Source of the DNA: JAJEAO01 sp963667635
GTDB lineage: Bacteria > Acidobacteriota > Vicinamibacteria > Marinacidobacterales > Marinacidobacteraceae
Assembly (NCBI GenBank): GCA_965232015.1
Contig: OZ246946.1
Coordinates: 3,658,001-3,722,000, forward strand
Direction of reading: 5' to 3'
DNA: 64,000 nucleotides
Positions within the stretch are counted from its first letter, which is position 1. The number at the start of each line of letters is the position of its first letter. Shown here piece by piece: positions 48,852-57,153 of this stretch. The notes beneath the pieces were generated by a model that worked only from the letters and a program-made list of their open reading frames with translations, did no database searches and was not told where the DNA came from. The translations under genes and the position numbers were made by a program.

Positions 48852-49826
48852 ATGACCCACCCGAAACTGATGGCTTGCAAGCGGACCGCTGGGGCGGGAA
48901 TCGTGCTCGCGGCGGGAGTCCTCCTGTCCGGGTGCGTACTGCACGTGGACGGCGATGGCGACCGGGGGCGCGGCTCCGGCGGCGGGTGGCGCGGCTGGCA
49001 GGACGGGGACGGCGACCGGTGTGAAGCGCGGGACACCGTCGAACTCCGCTCCGCCGCCTCCGACACGCTCGCGGTCCACAGCGGCCCCGGCGGCGTCGTG
49101 ATCCAGGGAGACGCCGAACTCTCCGAAGTCGTGGTCGCTGCCACGCTCTGCGCCTCCAGCCAGGATCTCCTCGAGGACATGTCGGTGACGCTGGAGGGCG
49201 GACGGCTGGAGGCGAAGACGCCGGACCGCCCGTGGGGCTCGTGGGGTCGGCGCTACACGCGTGTCGAGCTCGATGTGCGCGTGCCGCCGGCGACCGCCAT
49301 CCGGCTGGATGACCGCTCCGGCTCGGTCCGCATCGCCGATGTGGGGGCGGTGAGGATCGAGGATGGCTCCGGAATGATGAGGTTGGAGCGCACCGGAGCG
49401 GTCTGGATCGAGGACGGCTCGGGACACATCGAGATCACCGGCGCGGCGGGCGACGTCGAGGTCGAGGACGGCTCCGGCGGTCTCCGCATCCGCGACGTGG
49501 AAGGGAACGTCACCGTGGAGGACGGCTCCGGCGGCCTCCGCATCGCCGGTGTCGGGGGTGACGTGCGGCTCGACGACAACTCGGGCAGTGTCCGCATTCG
49601 GGACGTGGCCGGGAGCGTCCTCGTGGGAGATGAGGGCTCGGGGAGCATCGAGATCGAGCACGTCGGCGGCGAAGTCCGGATCGAGGACGCCGGCTCGGGC
49701 GGCGTCGAGGTGCGGGACGTGGAGGGTGATCTCACCGTGCGCGGCACCCGGCGCTCCCGGATCCGCTACGAGAACATCGGCGGCGAGGTGGACCTGCCCG
49801 ACCGGCGGGGCCGCGGCAGGAACTGA
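48852..49826 (+). CDS. Lipoprotein with acidic beta-solenoid repeats
   Basis: The 324-residue protein has a lipobox in LAAGVLLSGCVLHV (Cys 27). After ~110 residues begins a run of about ten repeats of ~19 residues built on I-E-D-G-S-G-x-x-R-I-x-D-V-x-G-D-V (for example VEDGSGGLRIRDVEGNVTVE, LDDNSGSVRIRDVAGSV). This is a right-handed beta-solenoid pattern related to DUF4097-type domains. The chemistry is unusually acidic, and D-G-S-G turns could bind calcium. The start is the ATG with GGGAG upstream; an ATG 21 bases earlier is in frame but lacks a better site. Confidence 0.83.
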   Translation: MTHPKLMACKRTAGAGIVLAAGVLLSGCVLHVDGDGDRGRGSGGGWRGWQDGDGDRCEARDTVELRSAASDTLAVHSGPGGVVIQGDAELSEVVVAATLCASSQDLLEDMSVTLEGGRLEAKTPDRPWGSWGRRYTRVELDVRVPPATAIRLDDRSGSVRIADVGAVRIEDGSGMMRLERTGAVWIEDGSGHIEITGAAGDVEVEDGSGGLRIRDVEGNVTVEDGSGGLRIAGVGGDVRLDDNSGSVRIRDVAGSVLVGDEGSGSIEIEHVGGEVRIEDAGSGGVEVRDVEGDLTVRGTRRSRIRYENIGGEVDLPDRRGRGRN

Positions 49827-49840
49827 GCCGGGGCTCCGGT

Positions 49841-50338
49841 TCAGCGCCGGCTGCAGGCGGCCCCGGTGGCGGCGTCGGAGAGCGGCGCCGCCAGCGCTTC
49901 GAGTTCGTCCGGGGCGCATTCGGCCTGGACGCGGGGGAAGAAGTCCCTCTCCTCCGAGCGGATGTGGGCTCTCAGGATCTCGCCGAAAGCGCGCAACCGG
50001 TCCCGGGTGACGCTGGCCGGATCGCTCTCGATCTCGCGGACCATCCGACGCATCGCTTCGTGGTCGCGGAGGAGCGCTCCGGTCCGGGCCTCGCCGTCGG
50101 CCAGGACGCGGGCCGCGAGCGGGAAGAGGTGGGCTTCTTCCGCCTCGAAGTGAGGTTCGAGGTCGGTCGCGAAGAAGTGGACCAGCCGGGCGCCTTGCTC
50201 GACGGCGCTTTCCGGCCAGTCCGACTTCGGGTTCGCGGCGCGACCCCGCACCAGCCGCTCCGCGAGCACGAGCCCGTGGTGGTGGTCGTGCGACAACGGA
50301 ATCACGCTGGGATGACGCTTCAGAGGTTTCGGATTCAC
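49841..50338 (-). CDS. Hemerythrin-like (HHE-domain) protein
   Basis: The 165-residue four-helix protein has iron ligands in the expected order: VIPLSHDHHHGLVLAERLVR, then FFATDLEPHFEAEEAHLFPL with H-F-E-A-E-E, RDHEAMRRMV, and IRSEERDFFPRVQAEC with E-x-x-x-F. Such proteins bind di-iron for oxygen or nitric oxide sensing or iron handling. It appears monocistronic and convergent to the repeat lipoprotein. Confidence 0.88.
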   Translation of the reverse strand: MNPKPLKRHPSVIPLSHDHHHGLVLAERLVRGRAANPKSDWPESAVEQGARLVHFFATDLEPHFEAEEAHLFPLAARVLADGEARTGALLRDHEAMRRMVREIESDPASVTRDRLRAFGEILRAHIRSEERDFFPRVQAECAPDELEALAAPLSDAATGAACSRR

Positions 50339-50563
50339 GGTTCGTTGCCCTCGCGGGATGAGGCCGGACGAACCCGCCGGAGGCCGTTACCCGCTTCGCG
50401 CAAGCGTACGCGACCGCGGCATCCAGGCCGACATGGACCGGGAACGCCGGGTGGCCGTCAGACATGCGGCGCGCGCCGCTCCCCGGGGACGGGCAGAGCC
50501 GTCCGCCCCGTGCTAGATTTCTTCTCCGATCGAGACATCCGGCGTCGAAGGGGGTTCCGCGTC

Positions 50564-50920
50564 ATGCCAGGCCAACTCAGAGAGAACCGCGCCGGGCTCG
50601 CCGAGTCTGCGCGCCGCATGAGCCCGGAGTTCTGGGCCGTCATCGGCATCGGGGTCACCATCCTGATCGGTCTCGGAGCCGGACAGATGAGCATCCGGAC
50701 GGAGATCCGGGACCTCCGAGAGGACCACCGCGAGGACATGGCGCAGGTCCGGGAGGAAGTAGCTCAAGTCCGGGAGGAAGTAGCTCAAGTCCGGCAGGAA
50801 GTGGCGAATCTCTACCGGGAGGTCATCGCCATGGGGAAGTCCCTCGGAGAACGGCTCGCCCGGATCGAGCAGGCGCTCTCCGACTCGCCGTCGAAAATCA
50901 CCCCCGCCGACGCGGAGTAG
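50564..50920 (+). CDS. Small membrane-anchored coiled-coil protein
   Basis: The 118-residue protein has one transmembrane helix (FWAVIGIGVTILIGLGAGQM, about residues 23-42) followed by a coiled coil with three near-identical heptads (QVREEVA QVREEVA QVRQEVA) from 21-base tandem repeats at about 50742-50805. A family name is not evident. The preceding interval 50339-50563 contains no gene. A GGGGG string 14 bases before the ATG is a weak ribosome-binding site. Confidence 0.65.
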   Translation: MPGQLRENRAGLAESARRMSPEFWAVIGIGVTILIGLGAGQMSIRTEIRDLREDHREDMAQVREEVAQVREEVAQVRQEVANLYREVIAMGKSLGERLARIEQALSDSPSKITPADAE

Positions 50921-50942
50921 CCGGGCTTCCGAGGCGGCTGGC

Positions 50943-51860
50943 TCAAGGAGCCGGGCTGCTGGGAGTGCAGCGCCCGTCGTCCTCGCAGGAGAGCTGCACC
51001 GGGTAGCAGCCCGGCGCCTCGGCGCGGAGATGGAGCCCATCGAACCACCCGAGCGTCAGCGTCTGTTCGATCCCGGCCGTCGTTTCGCGAAACCCGAGCT
51101 CGAACGCGAATGTCGTCGGATAGGGGTTGAATCGAACCCGGGCGCGGTCCGATTCGAGGTCCAGATCCTCGTAGGGCATGCGGTACGCCGAGAGCAGGCT
51201 GAGCGACGCGTCCGGATGGTCGGTGCGGAGGGTGATCGTTCCGGCGCGGAAGTCGTCCGCCAGCCGCCCGAAGGTCAGCGATGCGCGAACTCCGCCATCC
51301 CTGGTCCCCGGCGCGACGCGGCCGGTCAGCTCCAGGAGTTCGCACGGAGGTGGAGACGGTTCGGCCTCCGCGACGGTCAGCCGGAGTCGCCGCTGGTCCA
51401 GATCCACTCCCCAGCCCGGCGCCCACCGCTGCTCGGGATGCTCCGCCAGCCAGACCGACCAGGTCTCGGTCGGTCGGCCGGCTGCGCCGGGCAGAGCATG
51501 GATTTCGGCCAGTCCCGGCTCCCGGTAGCTCAGCACGGCGACCTCCTCGCTCACCGTCAGGGCGGTCCGCGGGGCATCGGTGATGACCCGGATCAGGACT
51601 CCCGGGGTCCCATCGACATTCCCGAATTCGCCGAAAGCGGTCATGACCGGGACCGTGATTCGCATTCCCGGCTCGAGGCGCAGGGGCGTGTCCGGTTGAA
51701 CGAGCGGTCCGCCGAAGCCCATCGGGATCAGGCGACCCGCCTCGGGCGCGGGCTCGGGTTGCACTGCCGACGGCGGAGCCGGAGAGGAGGGACCATCGCC
51801 GGCGCCGCAACCCGCGGCGAGCACGATCAGGAGGGCGGGCCCGCGCGTCGGCCGCTTCAC
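50943..51860 (-). CDS. Predicted lipoprotein coupled to a matrixin-like gene
   Basis: The product is about 305 residues if started at the GTG at 51860, which overlaps the matrixin stop (GTGA). The N-terminus VKRPTRGPALLIVLAAGCGA is a lipoprotein signal with Cys 18. The body is beta-rich (RITVPVMTAFGEFGNVDG, ELGFRETTAGIEQTLTLGWF) and ends with four cysteines, GCYPVQLSCEDDGRCTP. I do not recognise the family. Four-base overlap with the protease gene suggests that it modulates or anchors that enzyme. Confidence 0.75.
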   Translation of the reverse strand: MKRPTRGPALLIVLAAGCGAGDGPSSPAPPSAVQPEPAPEAGRLIPMGFGGPLVQPDTPLRLEPGMRITVPVMTAFGEFGNVDGTPGVLIRVITDAPRTALTVSEEVAVLSYREPGLAEIHALPGAAGRPTETWSVWLAEHPEQRWAPGWGVDLDQRRLRLTVAEAEPSPPPCELLELTGRVAPGTRDGGVRASLTFGRLADDFRAGTITLRTDHPDASLSLLSAYRMPYEDLDLESDRARVRFNPYPTTFAFELGFRETTAGIEQTLTLGWFDGLHLRAEAPGCYPVQLSCEDDGRCTPSSPAP

Positions 51861-52996
51861 CGGCCCCACTCCCGCCCCCGGTCCACCACGATGTCGGGCG
51901 TGAGAGTGGCTTGCCCGGCGCGCACCCGGAACCACCGCTGCTGGTCCAGGAAATCGAGCGAGCCCGCCTCCACCGCAGCCTCCAGGTCGCCATGGGCCCG
52001 CGAAGCGATCACGGGACGCACCCAGACGTGCAGGAGACCGGGGCGCATCCCTTCCAGCATGAACCGGCCCCGCCGGTCCGTGAAGGCGCCCGGGCCGAAA
52101 ACGGCCGCCGGGCCGGAATAGTCCACCGTCTGCACGTACGCGAGCGGGGCCGGGTCGCCGTTCGGAAAGACGATCCGTCCGCCGATGGCGCCCCGGGAGG
52201 CGTGGAATCCGGGCGCCGGATAGGCCAGGGTGATCGCGTGGATGTCATCGGCCGTCAGGTCGGGCGAGCCGAGACGGGATCCGTAGGACATGATCGGGTG
52301 CGGCTGGAAGGCGGCGATCCCCTCCGGCAGGATCCCCGGCTCGTGGTGTGACGGTCCCGGCTGGCCGAGCAGCATGGGATTCATCGCCGTGTGAGCAAGC
52401 CCGAGACAGTGGCCGATCTCATGGATCATGATTCCATGGAGGTCGCGCACCATCCGCCGCTCCTGTTCGGGGTCGTCCACCGGAGTGCGCTCGAAGTAGT
52501 AAGGGCTGATTTCGATGTCGCATCCGACCTTCTCGTCGCCCACCCAGACCGAGCGGGCGAACCCGGAGAACCAACTGTCCACGAAACCTTCGTAGGAAGA
52601 GAAGCCGATCGTGTTGACCCCATCGGCGTCGCTCGCCTGATCGGCGGTCATCGGCTCTTCCTCGAGCAGGACTCCGACCGCGGATGTGGGCACTTCCACC
52701 CACGCCGCGATGGACGCTTCGTTGATGGCGCGCCACCGAGCCGCGTCCAGTCCCTCGTGCTCCGGGAGGTTGTCGTTCTCGAGCATCCGGAAGCGCAGGG
52801 GAAGATCCGCCGCGTCCCAGACGGCCGCGTTCGCCGCCGAAGTGACCTCGCTCCAGTCCCCGAGGTTCTGGAAGAACCGGTAGGTCTCGGCGGGATGCGC
52901 GGGCAGGATGGCGGCGATCAGGAACAACGCCCCCACCCGCCCGCTCCGGCGGCGCCCGGTCTTCGCTTCGTCCGCATGGTCCACAAGCGCGAACAT
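51857..52996 (-). CDS. Matrixin-like secreted metallopeptidase
   Basis: The 379-residue protein has an N-terminal hydrophobic segment (VGALFLIAAILPAHPA). The zinc site HEIGHCLGLAHTAMNPM (H-E-x-x-H-x-x-G-x-x-H) is followed by a Met in PIMSYGSRLG, the Met-turn of metzincins. Residues ~270-379 form a C-terminal carboxypeptidase-regulatory-like or Ig domain (GAIGGRIVFPNGDPAPLAYV). The upstream ATG context is CATAAT-GGGTCC-ATG, so the transcript is probably leaderless. No prodomain cysteine switch is evident. Confidence 0.85.
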   Translation of the reverse strand: MFALVDHADEAKTGRRRSGRVGALFLIAAILPAHPAETYRFFQNLGDWSEVTSAANAAVWDAADLPLRFRMLENDNLPEHEGLDAARWRAINEASIAAWVEVPTSAVGVLLEEEPMTADQASDADGVNTIGFSSYEGFVDSWFSGFARSVWVGDEKVGCDIEISPYYFERTPVDDPEQERRMVRDLHGIMIHEIGHCLGLAHTAMNPMLLGQPGPSHHEPGILPEGIAAFQPHPIMSYGSRLGSPDLTADDIHAITLAYPAPGFHASRGAIGGRIVFPNGDPAPLAYVQTVDYSGPAAVFGPGAFTDRRGRFMLEGMRPGLLHVWVRPVIASRAHGDLEAAVEAGSLDFLDQQRWFRVRAGQATLTPDIVVDRGREWGR

Positions 52997-53002
52997 GGAC
53001 CC

Positions 53003-53008
53003 ATTATG
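53003..53008 (-). promoter_or_regulatory. Predicted -10 of the matrixin-lipoprotein operon
   Basis: CATAAT on the minus strand, then GGGTCC and the ATG at 52996. Confidence 0.45.
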
Positions 53009-53084
53009 CCCGGCCAGGGCGGACCGCGAGGCCGGGCGTCCACTCCAGGGACGCCGTGGGGCCCGTCTTCCCGGATCGGATGTT

Positions 53085-53148
53085 GGACCGCGCCGGACTC
53101 GAGTCCGGCGCGGTCCATGGGGTGGCCGGCGGGAACGCCGGCCACCCC
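53085..53148. repeat. Two adjacent GC-rich inverted repeats
   Basis: 53085-53116 is a perfect 32-base palindrome with half-site GGACCGCGCCGGACTC. 53119-53148 is a second hairpin with a 12-base stem (GGGGTGGCCGGC) and a six-base loop. They lie just downstream of TonB receptor 2 and upstream of the matrixin gene. The palindrome contains a relative of the CCGGACT hairpin. A role in ending the receptor transcript is plausible though there is no T-run. Confidence 0.7.
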
Positions 53149-53159
53149 GGGGTTCGGCG

Positions 53160-56060
53160 TCAGAAGGTCAGCCGGAGGCCCACCTTGGCGGCGCGGGGGT
53201 CGAGCGCCGCGATGACGTCGTAGTAGTTCGCGCCGGTGCGGAGGTTGAAGTTCGTGACCGCGTTCGAGTTCAGCGCGTTGTAGAGGTCCACCATCGCGGT
53301 GAGCTGCGCGCCCTCGAATTCGAACGACTTCTCGAGCCGCAGGTCGAGCAGTGTCGTGTCCTCCGAGCGGTTCTCGTCCAGGTCGGACAGGAACACCCGC
53401 TGCGTCCCCGATCCGGGCACCGAGACGGTCTGGATCGGCGCCCACGGCCAGCCGCTCTGGTATCGCAGATTCGCCGAGACCGCCGCGCCCCAGTCGAGGG
53501 CGTAGCGCGCCAGCAGCCGGCCGTTCCAGTTCGTCGTCTGCTGCCGAAAGTCCACATCGAGACTGTGGTTCTGCCAGATGGCGCCGTGGCCATCCGAGCC
53601 GACATCAATCGGGTCAGCGGTGAGCGGGCTGGTGGATTCCCCGGCGGCGGCGCGGAACTCGTCCCGCCACTGGTAGTCGAAGCTCGCCTGCAGGAAGAAA
53701 CCTCCGGCGAAGCGCCGGTCCGCCGCGATCTGGATCGTGTCGTAGCGGGCTTCCATGCCGGGGAAAGTGTCGGTCCCGATGTCCACGACGTTGGCCACCG
53801 AGTCGGGGACCCTCTGGACCTGGATGGGCTGTCCCGTCAGGGCATTCGTCGGGCAGGCGAAGTCGGTTCCGCAGGCGATGCCCTCGCCGTTCAGCAGGGC
53901 GAGCTGCTGGGGGGCGTTCCACTGTCCGGAGTCGGCGTTCAGCCGCTTCTGGACCCACGACGCCCGGAACGCGGTGTCTTCGAACAGCTCATGCTCCAGC
54001 GTGAGGCTGAACTCGTCCACGTATTCCTGGTCGAGGTCCGGGTTCACCGGTGTGCCGATCGCGGTCAGTTCGGTTCCGGTCGCGCCCGAGGTCGCCCGGA
54101 TCGTTCCCAGCTCGTCGGGCCCGTCGTAGAGCCCGTTCCCGTTCTGGTCGAGGAAATCGAAGCGGATCCAGGCCACGTTCGCCGGGTCGGCGCGCCGGTG
54201 GCCGTCAGCGAGGTTCACGAAATAGCGCCCGTAGTGGGCCTTCGCAACGGTCCCCGACGCGATCTCCCAGGTGGCGCCGATCCGGGGCGCCCACGTGTTC
54301 CAGACCACGAGCGTCTGCCCCTCGGTGGCGCCGGTGGGGAAGAAATCCGCGAACCGCGGGTTCGACTCCGACGCGAGGAAGTGGGTCTGCTGACGGCCGT
54401 AGCGGAGTCCCAGGTTCAAGGTGACCCGAGCGTGAGGACGCCAGGTGTCCTGCGCGAACACGTCGTGGTGGGTGTTCCTCGAGTCGGCTTCGATCTGGCC
54501 GTCGGCGGGCATGCTGAACAGCGCGATCTGGTCCACGCCGAGGGGACGGCCCTGGGAACTGTCGTCCAGATAGCGGACGTGGCCCGAGTTGGAGTTCGCC
54601 CCGAAGCGGCGGCTGTCGGTCTGGAACTCGTAGCCGACCTTGAAGTCGTGGCTGCCGCCGAAGTCGGGCACGTAGTGGTTCGCGGTCGCGGTGACCTGCG
54701 GCTTCCAGCGCTCGAAAGTGAACGGGGGAGCGCCGTTCACGCCGCTGAACCAGCCGGCGCCGGTGAGGATGCTGGTCGCCTGGTCGTAGCGGGGCGGGTT
54801 GGACTCCGGGTCCACCTGCGGGACCATGGGCCACCCGAAACCGAAGTGCTTCACCGCGATCGTCGTGAAGGTCCGCTCGTCCCAGACCCGCTGCCACTCG
54901 GCCTTGTGGGCCCAGCTCCAACTGTCCTGGGCGAGCACCGAGTCGGGGCCGATCGTGTTCGAGAGACCCCGCTTGGGCTTTTGCTTCAACTGGTAGTTCG
55001 TGTAGAGGAGGATCTGGTCGCGGCTTGTGGGGGCGGCGGTGATCTTCCCGCCGAACTGGTCGAAATCCCCGAGGTCGGTGGCGATGTCGGGGTCCACGCC
55101 GGAAACCTGCTTGTCGATGCGGAAGTGGTTGTAGAAGCCGTAGAACCACGCCCGATCCCGGACGATGGGGCCGCCGACGTCGGCGTGACCCTCCCAGAAC
55201 AGCAGGTTGGGGTTGCCGCTGAAGTTTCGGGCTTCGAGGTCCTCGTCCAGGTTGTTCCCGACGAACTCACCCGGCTCGTAGTCGGCGTGGACCAGGCTGC
55301 TGAAGTCGTTCCCGCCGCTCTTCATCGTCATCACGATCATCGAGCCGGGGCCGGTCATCTCGACGTCGGCGCCCGCCGCCGCGGTGGTGAACTCCTCGAT
55401 CGAGTAGTAGTCGAAGTAGAAGCCGGTGCCGCCTTCGCCCTCGGTGGTGTCCACGCCGTCGGCGAGAACGCGGTTCTGGCGGCGGATGCCGAAGCTCTCG
55501 TAGCCGGTCTGCTGGCTCTTGTGGGATCCGCCCACGTCATAGCCGCGCATCCGCACGCCGGGGGTCTGCGCGAGCACGGCCCACACGTCGGTGGCCGAGG
55601 GGACATCGTGAAGTTCCTCGGTACCGAAGTCGTTCGAGATCGCGGTGGTCCGGACGTCCACGACCGGCGCTTCGCCGGTGACGGTCACGGTTTCGGCAAC
55701 GGTCGCCACCGACAGGCTCACCGGGATCGTGATCGTGCGGGCGCCCTCGACGAGGACGCCCTCGCGGACGAAGGTCGAGAAGCCGGAGATCCGGACCCGC
55801 AGGTCGTAGGCTCCCCGCCGCAGCGAGCGGAACCGGTAGGAGCCGTCGCTGAGGGTGACGGCGGTCTGGGGGACGACGAGCGCTTCCCCGGAAAGGGTCA
55901 CGGTGGCGCCCGGGATCGCGAGGCCCTGGGCATCGGTGACGCGGCCCTCGATCTCACCGGAGGTCTGCGCAAGCGCGGGTGCTCCGGCGAGGAGGCATAC
56001 GGCCAGCGCGCCCCCGAGGAGGCCCGCGAGCCGGCGGGGGGTTCGGAAGTCGGGTTTCAT
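53160..56060 (-). CDS. TonB-dependent receptor with carboxypeptidase-regulatory-like domain (2)
   Basis: The 966-residue receptor has a signal peptide with core LAGLLGGALAVCLLAGAPAL and cleavage after ALA, a CarboxypepD_reg fold (GEIEGRVTDAQGLAIPGATV), a plug with VPSATDVWAVLAQTPGVRMR and RRQNRVLADGVDTTEG, and a beta-barrel ending KVGLRLTF. The plug aligns closely with receptor 1, so the two are paralogues that probably take related ligands. AAGGAG lies 12 bases upstream of the ATG, the same spacing pattern as receptor 1. No inner-membrane transport genes are adjacent. Confidence 0.92.
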   Translation of the reverse strand: MKPDFRTPRRLAGLLGGALAVCLLAGAPALAQTSGEIEGRVTDAQGLAIPGATVTLSGEALVVPQTAVTLSDGSYRFRSLRRGAYDLRVRISGFSTFVREGVLVEGARTITIPVSLSVATVAETVTVTGEAPVVDVRTTAISNDFGTEELHDVPSATDVWAVLAQTPGVRMRGYDVGGSHKSQQTGYESFGIRRQNRVLADGVDTTEGEGGTGFYFDYYSIEEFTTAAAGADVEMTGPGSMIVMTMKSGGNDFSSLVHADYEPGEFVGNNLDEDLEARNFSGNPNLLFWEGHADVGGPIVRDRAWFYGFYNHFRIDKQVSGVDPDIATDLGDFDQFGGKITAAPTSRDQILLYTNYQLKQKPKRGLSNTIGPDSVLAQDSWSWAHKAEWQRVWDERTFTTIAVKHFGFGWPMVPQVDPESNPPRYDQATSILTGAGWFSGVNGAPPFTFERWKPQVTATANHYVPDFGGSHDFKVGYEFQTDSRRFGANSNSGHVRYLDDSSQGRPLGVDQIALFSMPADGQIEADSRNTHHDVFAQDTWRPHARVTLNLGLRYGRQQTHFLASESNPRFADFFPTGATEGQTLVVWNTWAPRIGATWEIASGTVAKAHYGRYFVNLADGHRRADPANVAWIRFDFLDQNGNGLYDGPDELGTIRATSGATGTELTAIGTPVNPDLDQEYVDEFSLTLEHELFEDTAFRASWVQKRLNADSGQWNAPQQLALLNGEGIACGTDFACPTNALTGQPIQVQRVPDSVANVVDIGTDTFPGMEARYDTIQIAADRRFAGGFFLQASFDYQWRDEFRAAAGESTSPLTADPIDVGSDGHGAIWQNHSLDVDFRQQTTNWNGRLLARYALDWGAAVSANLRYQSGWPWAPIQTVSVPGSGTQRVFLSDLDENRSEDTTLLDLRLEKSFEFEGAQLTAMVDLYNALNSNAVTNFNLRTGANYYDVIAALDPRAAKVGLRLTF

Positions 56061-56447
56061 GGGATTCGGTCGCTCCTTGGTGCGATGGAATGGAGAAGGG
56101 GGCGGCGTGGCGCCGGGATCGGGATTGGGTTTCCCGAATTCGGCGGGATTTCCGCAACCCCGACGGCCCGGTGCGGAGCCGTGGGTGTCCTTCTTCATGG
56201 CGCAAGGGGTGCGCCCCGTCGGCGGGCGGCGCGAATCGGCCCGAACTCCGCACGGGCTCGGGACTTCGTCGCCGGCGCCGCCTTCCCGGGGCGGCGCCGG
56301 TCGTCCCGTTTCCCGGGATCCGGAATCCGGCGCTTCGTCGGCGTTCAGGGCTCTCCCTCCGGCATCCAATGCCCGGAACGCTGAACCCGGATTTCGTGAA
56401 CGCGGCGAACCGCGGTTTCGGCGCCTCGATCGCTACACTTGGGGGTG
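56061..56447. other. 387-base intergenic region between divergent genes
   Basis: Separates TonB receptor 2 from the NifU-like gene. TACACT at 56434-56439 followed by TGGGGGTG and the ATG at 56448 is the probable promoter of the NifU-like gene. The rest must hold the receptor promoter and a long 5' leader, but I see no clear -35/-10 pair, riboswitch or conserved repeat. Confidence 0.5.
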
Positions 56448-57059
56448 ATGTCCCTGCCCCCGCCACCCGACGGAATTCGCATTCGCGCCGAGCCCCGCGA
56501 CAACGACACCTGCCGATTCGTCGTGGATCGTCCGGTCTTCCCCGACGGGTCCGTCTTCTTCGACTCGCCGGAACGGGCCGGGGGTTCCCCGATGGCGCGC
56601 GAGATCCTTGCGATTCCCGGCGTCTCGGGCGTTCTGATCCAGGGCAACCTGATCACCGTGAACGCGGACACCGGCGGGAACTGGATGCCCATCGGTCGCG
56701 CGGTGGGCCAGCGGATTCGGGAGGTTCTCGGCGGGTCGGAACCGGCCGTGGATCCCGCCGTGCTGGACGAGCTGCCCCCCGAGGAGGACATCCGGATCCG
56801 CGTGGAGGCGGTGCTCCGGGATCAGATCAACCCGGCGGTGGCTTCCCACGGCGGGTGGATTGATCTCGTGGGAGTCGAGCGCAACCAGGTGTTTCTGAAG
56901 ATGGGGGGCGGTTGCCAGGGCTGCGGCATGGCCACCGCGACGCTGCGGCAGGGCGTCGAGCGCACCCTCCGTGAGCAGGTCCCGGAGATCGGGGCCATCC
57001 TCGACACCACCGACCACGCCGCCGGCACGAACCCCTACTACGAAGCGGCCCGTCCGTAG
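56448..57059 (+). CDS. NifU/Nfu-like iron-sulfur scaffold protein
   Basis: The 203-residue protein has an N-terminal Nfu_N-like domain (FVVDRPVFPDGSVFFDSPER, SPMAREILAIPGVSGVLIQG) joined to a C-terminal NifU-like domain (VEAVLRDQINPAVASHGGWI) with the cluster-binding CxxC in GGGCQGCGMA (Cys 156 and 159). This is the full Nfu architecture for carrying and transferring Fe-S clusters. Start options are the ATG at 56448, or an in-frame GTG directly before it. It appears monocistronic, and a miniature-element relic follows the stop. Confidence 0.88.
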   Translation: MSLPPPPDGIRIRAEPRDNDTCRFVVDRPVFPDGSVFFDSPERAGGSPMAREILAIPGVSGVLIQGNLITVNADTGGNWMPIGRAVGQRIREVLGGSEPAVDPAVLDELPPEEDIRIRVEAVLRDQINPAVASHGGWIDLVGVERNQVFLKMGGGCQGCGMATATLRQGVERTLREQVPEIGAILDTTDHAAGTNPYYEAARP

Positions 57060-57061
57060 CG

Positions 57062-57114
57062 GCATCGCCGCTCGCGCCCCTGTCGGGAGAACCGGGCCGC
57101 TTGACTTCCTCCAC
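57062..57114. mobile_element. Relic of the miniature inverted-repeat element
   Basis: GCATCGCCGCTCGCGCCCCT, then GTCGGGAGAACCGGGCCGCT and TGACTTCCTCCACC match the complement of copy 1 from its ATGCATC segment out to the terminal repeat with scattered substitutions. Only one end is present. It lies three bases after the NifU-like stop and ahead of lptD. Confidence 0.6.
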
Positions 57115-57153
57115 CGACGGCTAGGAGCCCGGTCGGGAGAGGCCGCCTTCGCG

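Noticed and set aside
51113..51140. Another GGTTCGATTC-like T-loop sequence
   Set aside because: It is inside the coupled lipoprotein gene, in frame, and no tRNA fold can be completed around it.
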